Shown here: piece by piece, positions 56,788-64,000 of the stretch | Layout: each line of letters begins with the position of its first letter | Position numbering within the stretch: position 1 is the stretch's first letter | Assembly (NCBI GenBank): GCA_019914995.1 | Contig: CM034130.1 | Coordinates: 682,001 to 746,000 of the forward strand | Length of the DNA stretch: 64,000 bases | Source: Acanthochlamys bracteata | Taxonomy: Eukaryota > Streptophyta > Magnoliopsida > Pandanales > Velloziaceae | Direction: 5' to 3' | Translations under genes and position numbers: made by a program | The notes under the pieces: generated by a model | Databases searched by the model: none | What the model was told of the DNA's origin: nothing | What the model saw: the letters and a program-made list of their open reading frames with translations, nothing else

Positions 56788-59075
56788 TCTTGCATGCTCT
56801 TTTTTATTTGTTCTTAGTTTAGAACAACTCAAATCAAATTAAAAAAATTTCAGTTGTTGCAAATTGCTGTCATCTCATTTTATTGTAATTTCTTTACTGC
56901 AATGTTCTTCATCAAAAAATTTTGGTGGAAAAGAAAAAATTTAAATTCTTCTTCGAACAGATGAAGACGAGAATCATGAAAAAGACTACTCTACTACCTA
57001 AAATATGCGCTTTAATGAAAAAGACACATCTTCTAAAAAGACTCACTACCTAATTCACTTTGCGAAAATTTCAAATCTTCTTCAACCCATTTTCTTGTAA
57101 ACACTCGGGGCTTTGAAAAGAAATTACAGAAATTTCATTGCTAATATGCTCTAATTAACAGAAATAATCCAAGTTAATCTATTTATCTACCTGGACAACG
57201 TGCGCATGTCTTAAGCTCCAAACTAGAATAAAATTCGATGATTTGAACATTGTGTCAACTCTTAATGATCACACAATCGATAAACCGCCAACAAATATAT
57301 GTTTTCAGTTTTGGCAAACAGTGGAAAAGTAAAATGCCTTCATCGGGATAGCTGAACAAGAACCAAAGTACTGTGAAGCAAATGGTGGAACTTGTAACGT
57401 GACTGCACAAATGAAAGCAGTTCAAATGGAAACAATTTGCTTGCTGTGTAGATGAAGCAGAATAGTAAGAAGGCAAGCAGAAGCGGTGAATGTATCGAAG
57501 AAATGAATAGACAGAGTTCTGTGCTTTTTCTTCCTTTTTATTTTTTGGTACTGTAAGGAACCAATTGAAATCAGTGTTCATGCTGAAGCTGCTGAGACAA
57601 GACAGGACCAAATTCAACACTCTTGTTTGCTCACAACAGAGAAACTCTCATATGCATGGCATGCCCTTCTCAGAAATGTTACTATGCTATAAGTGAAAGC
57701 ATACTTATACGACTCTCATTGAATGCTTGCTAGCGTACATAACAACTAATTTTAGTATTTATACAAAAATCTATGTAAATGTCAGCATAATAAGCTACGT
57801 AAATATGAAAATCTGTAAAAATGGAACAAAAGGGACTGATATATTTAGGATTTAAATGAAACTTTGCTGGAAGAAAATAACATGTCTAACTAACAGTTTG
57901 GTTTTAATCAACAACTAATGTCTTCATAATGCTGGACAACCCCTCAGAGCATTATCTTTTTCAGGCAATTATTACGTAGGACAAAACCGAACGCAGTGGA
58001 CCCTAAACTACCAAGTAAAGAAAATTATATCGAGTTATAACATATCTCTTACAAGCGTCTCATCCACAAAAAAATTTTGGTTAAGATCACGAGCCCATAC
58101 TCTAACATCAGACATAGCTCTATTATGAAATACCTGGACTAAAGACGCGATTACGAAACAGACAACCAAAAAATGGTGCTTATTGGAAAAAGAGCTTGGA
58201 ATCATCTCACCCAGGTGAAAGTGAAGTGAAAAAACAGAGCACCTAAAAGAAATAATGCAGCTGATATCAATCCATATACAGACCATCTCATTCATTACCA
58301 AGTCCGAGCTATACATAAGGTAAGTGCGTGCATTATTTGGCAATTTCAATTAAAAGGTGAAATCAATAAGGTGATACTATTCAGGAAAAACATTTATCAG
58401 TGGGCGTTACAGGTTGTTGGTATTCTAGAACAATGTGAACGAACGGCGTCAAGCAATCCTATCCTTACCTATATGCATGACAAGAAACTGCTTCCCCTTT
58501 TGAGTTTCGTTTGCCAGTTTATCAAACTTCATATTAGAATTAGCAAATATGTTTTGGGAATATATGTATGATCATTCTTTTAATAGTTATCTACTGCTAC
58601 ATGAGAAGATATATATATGATCAGAGGTGACCCTCTACTAAAAACTCATCTTCAGGCTAAAAATTGGCAAAAAACAGTGACTGCATCATCTGAAACTCAA
58701 ATTCAAAGCTACTCATCACTCTCGCAGTTGCATAAAAATAGAAGGAAGAGTTTAATAGCGGCAGCAAAACGAATCATACAACAACTTGTTTTAGAAGTTG
58801 CACAGCCGCCCATTGGACTTTTTATTCTGGAAGAGTGTGTGCATCTTCACGAAATTTGAAACCGGAATGAAAACTTATACAAGATCTATTGTAGTTTTAT
58901 ATTAACTTGATGTTTCATAAAGAAAAAAAATTTATTACAATAAGAAAACTTATACCTTGTACAACATGCAATTGGCTGGCGCTTATGAAAAGCTCGACAA
59001 TTTACACAAAGCAGAAAGAAGAAAATCCTAGCTAAATACTCGACTGCGATCTGGCTAGTTCCAACTGCATGAAGT
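56788..59075. other. Intergenic region between ATL and TPR genes
   Basis: No gene supported. Composition is moderate (not repeat-like) and there are unexplained open frames of 66-121 residues on both strands, none with recognisable motifs. The right end probably holds the 3' UTR of the TPR gene. Confidence 0.4.
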
Positions 59076-61573
59076 TCACTGTAAAATGCGTTTAGTGACA
59101 GTGACTTGATTGTCATGGGGCGAGGGCAGGGCTTCCTCTATTGCTTCCGACAGTGGTTCAAAAGCTTTCTTCTTTAGCTCCTCAAGAAGCCTGTTAGCTT
59201 CTTTAAGCTCTTCCTTAGCACTTGGACCATGGCTTGCCCATGCGTCAATGACTCTTTGCTGGAATTCCATAGCAAGTGCATAGCTGCATAATAAGGAAAC
59301 AGATATTACATAATGATTTGCCTAGAATGGGAAGGAAAGGACCACTTCATACAAGCAATAGTTTCAGCAGCCTTCTAGGATTTGTTAAGTTCAACATACA
59401 AACAGCAGATCTGTTAGATGAACTTGAAGTAAGTAAACTAGTAGCTTTCTTATGGATGTCTTTCCTCCATTCTTAGAAACTTTTATGCTCAAAGGAGCAA
59501 TGACAAAAGAAACTTTTATGGATGTAAGCTAGTCCAGCCAACTAATAACCCATACCTAAGATGATAAAAAGCTATACCAAATATGGCTACCCAACAAAAT
59601 AATGTGAGCAATTCCTAGTGGGAATTGCAGAAGGCATAGCAGGAAACCACTAGAACGGGATGACACAAAACTCAGCCCAAACCTCTAATTTAGAACAATG
59701 CCGAGGGAAGCCAAAATATGCTAGAAATATTTCGTGAGAAGGATCCTATACAAATATATCTCCAGACCACTTCAGTGTAACAGGTGGCCTGCCTAATGAT
59801 AGGACCAAATTGGAAAGCAAATTCAACCTTAGGTATAAACTAACATAACATGTACTTAAGTTACCTATTTGCAACATCTGATTCAGTTAAGGAACTTATT
59901 TTAGACGTAACCAAGGAATATAAGAAGCCTCATCAAACCATGACATACCTTCCCATGGCACTATATGCATTTGCAAGGCTCTGACATGCCTCAATGGAAT
60001 CCGCATGGTGTGGTCCCAAAGACACATCCATTATGTCCTTCGCAAGTGCAAACATCTGAGCTGCAGATTGTGGCCTATCCAATTCCAGATACGCTGCTCC
60101 TAGGTTGTTATATATGTAACCCACCCCAAAATGCTTTGGCCCAAAGGTTTCTTTCAACCTCTCAATTGCAGCTTCCATATATGGAATCGCCTGCTCCACC
60201 TTTCCGGTTAAGAGAAGCAGCCATCCTATCTTTGCAGAAACATTGCCCTCCATGTGTTGCTCCTGAGGAAGCTTCTCAAGCATTGACAAAGCTCTCTTGA
60301 GCAGAGATATAGCAGTATCAAACTCATTCATGGACTCATACAGGGTTGATATCTCCACATAAGCCTCAGCAACCGTTGTAGGGGACACAAATTCCTTCTG
60401 TTCGAGAATACCACAAGATAATTCCAAGCACCTCTTTGCATCCGCATGCTTCTCCTGGTTACACAATGCTTTTGCCATAGAGATAAACACCAGGGCTCGC
60501 TCTTCACTATCCTTCTCTGTCTGCTGAACAACGCCCTTGAGAGTGTTTATCGCCTCATCATATTTTCCCAATGCAATCTTTATATTAGCTGCATCAAGTT
60601 CTGCATGCAAAAGATCTGATCCCATCCCCCAATTCTTCATGACCTTCTGTGAGAGCTCATTCTGCTCCAGTGCCTTCTCATGCTCCTCCAAGCCAGTATA
60701 AATAACTCCAAGAAGCCTCCGATCATGAGCAACCTCCACAGAATTCATTCCAAGCCGACTCGTGTGCACCTCCAAGGCCTTCAAACACAAAGGCAAAGCT
60801 TCCTTAAAGTTCAGTACTGCTGCATAGGCCTCAGCCAAATCACGATACCCAACACCCACTTCCTGGCTATTAGGCTCCAAGATTGATTCTTTTATCTCCA
60901 GACACTTCCTAAGATTGACAAAAGCCTCCTCCCTCCTTCCCATTGCTGTCTTCGTGTTAGCAAGTTGTAAATGAACCGCGTGACTAACCGCCCGTACATC
61001 AAACTCACCGGAATTCTCCTTTTCCAAACCACCAAGAATCCTATTTGCTCTATTCAAATATCCTAAGCTATCATTAAACCTTTTGAGATTATAACTCACC
61101 GACCCAACAAGGTGTAACGCCATTGCCGTCGATATAGAGCTCTGTCCATCTGTATCAAGTATCTTCAAAGCCCGTAAAGCAAACTCCAGAGTTCTTGCAT
61201 AGTCTTCATATCCAATAGAATCCAAGTGTTGCCCAACTTTCAAACAAGCTAATCCAAGCTTGCTATCGTTCTCCGGCAACGAAGACTCCAACTCCTTGAA
61301 ACCCGACAAGATTTCTTCTGTCGTAGAAGCAGACTCGAACCTTTCTTCGATATCAGCTATCGCCGTTAAACGTCGTGAAGGGTGAGAGCTATTTTGGGTA
61401 AGAGTTTGTATAGACCGGTAGTGGCAGTTTGCGGATGAGAAAGGTAGTTGAGATTGAAACCTGTAGAGAGGTAGAGAAGAGTTTGAGTCTGAAAGAAAGA
61501 ATCTACGGGTACTTTGGGAAACAGCTTTGAGTTTGGAGAGGCGAGAAAGGAGTGAAAGGGAAGATCTTCTCAT
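59076..61573 (-). CDS. Kinesin light chain-like tetratricopeptide-repeat protein, organelle-type N-terminus
   Basis: Two coding exons, 61573-59949 and 59283-59076, join as AG|C in frame to 610 residues. Residues 1-60 are rich in Arg/Ser/Leu and poor in acids (MRRSSLSLLSRLSKLKAVSQ), a plausible mitochondrial presequence. The rest is a run of TPR helices, with repeats such as ALHLVGSVSYNLKRFNDSLG, YRDLAEAYAAVLNFKEALP, VGYIYNNLGAAYLELDRPQS and CQSLANAYSAMGSYALAMEF, ending in a charged helix (ELKEANRLLEELKKKAFEP). This layout is that of kinesin-light-chain-like TPR proteins; plant members are scaffolds, not enzymes. The partner is unknown. It is divergently transcribed from ETFB. Confidence 0.9.
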
Positions 61574-61922
61574 GGCGGCGAGGGGTATTTCGGGAAGTAT
61601 GAAAAGAAGTTTCAGAGAAAGGGTTTAAGAAGACGGATTGCATAAGCCTAGAAGAGATTGGGGAAGTTGCAGGCTTTACTAGTATGCTTAGCCCAATTAG
61701 GCCCATTCAGCCATTATCAAGCATTCATTAAACAAATTTGCGTTGTCGTATATTAATATGGTAAAGCACCAAGATTGACGTGGAAGTTGAAATATCTTAA
61801 ATTTTATTAATCACTAATATAATAATAATAACGATTAATCAATTTTGAAAAATCATGATGTAAGAACCCTGTGAAGAAGCTGAGAATCCAATTTTGGAAT
61901 CCAGCAAGCAGAGAAATCGAGC
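61574..61922. promoter_or_regulatory. Divergent promoter of the TPR and ETFB genes with site II motifs
   Basis: The 349 bp between the two start codons contain paired site II elements, AGCCCA at 61690-61695 and GGCCCA at 61700-61705 (TGGGCT and TGGGCC on the other strand). These TCP-bound motifs are typical of nuclear genes for mitochondrial proteins. A short distance and shared motifs suggest co-regulation. Confidence 0.6.
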
Positions 61923-63405
61923 ATGAAGATTCTCGTAGCAGTTAAGCGAGTTGTTGATTATGCAGTGAAGATCCGCGTAAAGCCCGATAAGGTACTCAAA
62001 ATCTCTTGTTTCGATCGAAAACTTGGGTAAAGATTCTTCATTTTGTCGGCAACTTTTTATGATTATTTTGAAAAAAATTCTAGTGCTTTGATGAAGAAAT
62101 TTGGATTGATTATGCTTTTAGAGTGGAGTAGAAACGAGCAATGTCAAGATGTCGATGAACCCCTTCTGTGAGATTGCTCTGGAAGAAGCACTCCGGATCA
62201 AGGAATCCGGTGCCGCGGCTGAAGTCGTGGCAGTTTCAGTGGGACCCACACAGTGCACCGATACTCTCCGCACTGCCCTAGCCATGGGCGCCGACCGTGC
62301 TGTCCACGTGGACCCCGGCAGCTCGGCTCCTGTTCTTCCCCTCTCCGTAGCCAAGATTATAGCCGCTATTGCGCGTGCTGAGAATCCCGGTCTCATTATC
62401 ATGGGAAAGCAGGCAAGCTGAATTTATTCTAAATGAAAAAATAACTGATTTTATGTGTTGTTGCTGTTTTGAGTTTGCTTTTTAAGATTGATATTGAAGA
62501 GGAGTTTGGTGCATTTCATTGTGCACATCTATATGCTTTGAAGCATCTTAAGGTGTAGTAAGTTTCCAGGATGAACTGTAAATAGCAAGTTGTGTAGTGA
62601 TTTGTGGCATTCATTTGAGCTTAGTTGCACCTAAAATGTATGCGAGGCTAGTAGGGGTAGCATTTTAACTATAATCCACTTCTGTGGGATATGGTATGTG
62701 TTAAGAATTTAGAGATTATATTCTCAGAAAGAATTTAGAGATTATAAAGATTGGTAACTGAGAGTAATTTGATGGGATACTATGGATAATTTAAGCATAT
62801 CTTAGTGAAGGTTAGGATACAATGTTTCTAAAGTTTCTCCAGCTTTTGTTTTACCTGTGTATGTGATTGAGTAAAGATCTTGTATGTCTTTTCTTTGTAA
62901 AATTCTTTGCAGGCAATTGATGATGACTGCAATCAAACAGGACAGATGGTTGCTGGGCTGCTCGAGTGGCCACAAGGGACCTTTGCATCAAAGGTAAACA
63001 TTCTGAAAATTGTATGTGGTGTATTTATTTGCATTCTTGGTGGTTTAGACATGAACTACAGCTGAAGGTCTTTTGGCTTGTTAAAGAAAGGAAAATAAGA
63101 GCACCTTTCAAAAAATGGCCTGTTATCTTAGTTATGAGTTAAGTTGCATTGTCCAAAATCCTCTAAGTTAAGAATAAATTGAAAACTATTGCATCAGTTG
63201 GGAGGTGTATCTTTTGCTTCTTCCGGCTGTATGCATCAACTTATACTAGGTTCAACATGGGCTGGTTATTCATGTCAATATTAAGAGCTAATATTCCCTT
63301 AAATAAGTAGGTTGTCTTCGATAAAGAAAAGCAAATGGCAACAGTCGATAGGGAGGTGGATGGTGGTATAGAGACAGTCTCTCTAAATTTACCTGCAGTG
63401 ATCAC
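61923..63405 (+). CDS. ETFB: Electron transfer flavoprotein beta subunit, mitochondrial (partial; continues past the window)
   Basis: Matrix protein that, with ETF alpha and FAD, passes electrons from branched-chain amino acid and lysine catabolism to ETF:ubiquinone oxidoreductase. Visible exons: 61923-61991 ([20 protein letters not shown]), 62122-62412, 62913-62993 and 63311-63405. The second carries [20 protein letters not shown] and [13 protein letters not shown]; the third reads [20 protein letters not shown]; the fourth [20 protein letters not shown]. The frame is open throughout. Exon 2 ends CAG|GCAAGC, a GC donor at 62413-62414, required for the GKQ-AID join. The last exon ends in phase 2 with a GT donor, and later exons lie beyond 64000. 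No long presequence, as is usual for this subunit. Confidence 0.94.
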
Positions 63406-64000
63406 GTAAGTACTTTACCTCTTTCTTATTTGAGCTATCTTCACTTATGACTGTGAACATTAGTAACTTAGATTGTATCTATTGGGAGTCATTATGTAGA
63501 TGCCTTTCTAGAAGCATATATGGGTTACCAGGTAATGTCCTTGCCTGGCTGCGCAAAACTTCTTTGTGCCTGCTTTAAATAGGAGGTAAGAGATGAGACA
63601 AGGAATGGCCAATTCTTGCTAGTTTCACCTCTCGACAACTATCAAAGAATTTGTTTTGTTGAGGTATATTTGTGGCTAGATTGTTGCTATTTAAGTAGGT
63701 ATTTTTGTTTAAATAGTCCTAAAGTTAAGTGCTCATAAAAAATGTTTGCCACGAGGTGGTAGAACGTCAAGGTATCAGCAATCAAGAAATGCTGGTTATT
63801 ATGTTGATGAGGGTACAACTAAGCTTAAACAAATTTGTATGATTGTAGTTGTATTGGTAAGGGAACCCTTTGGAAAATGGGAATATTGCCTTTAAAAATG
63901 TAAACAGAATGTCCAATGGTAATTTAGATTTCCTGCTTGACAATTCTTAATTGTTGTCGGTGGCGGTTGTTTATTTTATTAGTGAGAAATCTCCATCTCG

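Noticed and set aside
57255-57620. 121-residue minus-strand open frame between ATL and TPR genes
   Set aside because: Phe/Ser/Leu-rich translation without motifs, typical of a random frame in moderate-AT DNA; no promoter context.
1-64000. tRNA, rRNA, CRISPR or bacterial defence/mobile systems
   Set aside because: I scanned for cloverleaf-like GC arms, regularly spaced repeats and prokaryotic gene clusters and saw none; all supported genes are plant nuclear families.

Overview
The window is nuclear DNA from a flowering plant, most likely a dicot and possibly a rosid; I cannot name the species. The evidence is intron-rich genes with GT/GC..AG splice sites, very AT-rich spacers full of short transposon-like elements, plant-only families (PHT1, BELL homeodomain, AP2/ERF, ATL RING-H2, RLCK), and an inserted piece of plastid rpl2.

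Layout. 0.9-4.8 kb (-): OTU deubiquitinase of the OTU9/OTU10 type, 10 coding exons. 8.3-11.1 kb (-): receptor-like cytoplasmic kinase VII (PCRK/PBL type) with a GC-AG intron and an in-frame TGA in what looks like its old N-terminus. 13.0-15.1 kb (+): decayed ABCG24/ABCG28-type half-transporter. 16.7-17.9 kb (-): intronless RLCK-like pseudokinase lacking the catalytic Lys, HRD-Asp and DFG-Asp. 19.2-21.0 kb (+): decayed DNL/Zim17-type zinc-finger gene. 23.5-28.4 kb (-): BEL1-like homeodomain gene, 4 exons. 35.9-37.5 and 43.4-45.0 kb (+): tandem pair of intronless PHT1 phosphate transporters, each with a P1BS phosphate-starvation element about 25 bp before its TATA box, and with near-identical 3' halves that suggest gene conversion. 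Between them lies a nuclear plastid insertion (rpl2 intron and exon 2) that splits an older AT-rich element. 46.4-47.3 kb (-): ERF pseudogene interrupted by a MITE. 48.6-49.2 kb (-): intact group IX ERF. 55.8-56.8 kb (+): ATL1-like RING-H2 E3 ligase. 59.1-61.6 kb (-): kinesin-light-chain-like TPR protein with a mitochondrial-type N-terminus. It shares a 349-bp divergent promoter carrying site II (TGGGCY) motifs with the mitochondrial ETF beta-subunit gene (61.9 kb to the window end, +, partial), which holds a second GC-AG intron.

Spacers (about 29-35.8, 37.6-43.3, 45-48.5 and 49.2-55.5 kb) are AT-rich and contain many 200-300-bp elements. One family has Tourist-like ends (GG.GC.TTTGG) with 3-bp TNA target duplications in two clear copies. 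A second has ends resembling CGTGTTTTAAATA. The genes do not form one pathway. The functional groupings are the PHT1 pair, the ERF/ERF-pseudogene pair and the TPR/ETFB divergent pair. I found no CRISPR array, tRNA, rRNA or prokaryote-like system. The most informative signals are the gene-conversion tract, the P1BS-TATA spacing, the nested plastid insertion, the two GC-AG introns and the four decayed or catalytically altered genes.
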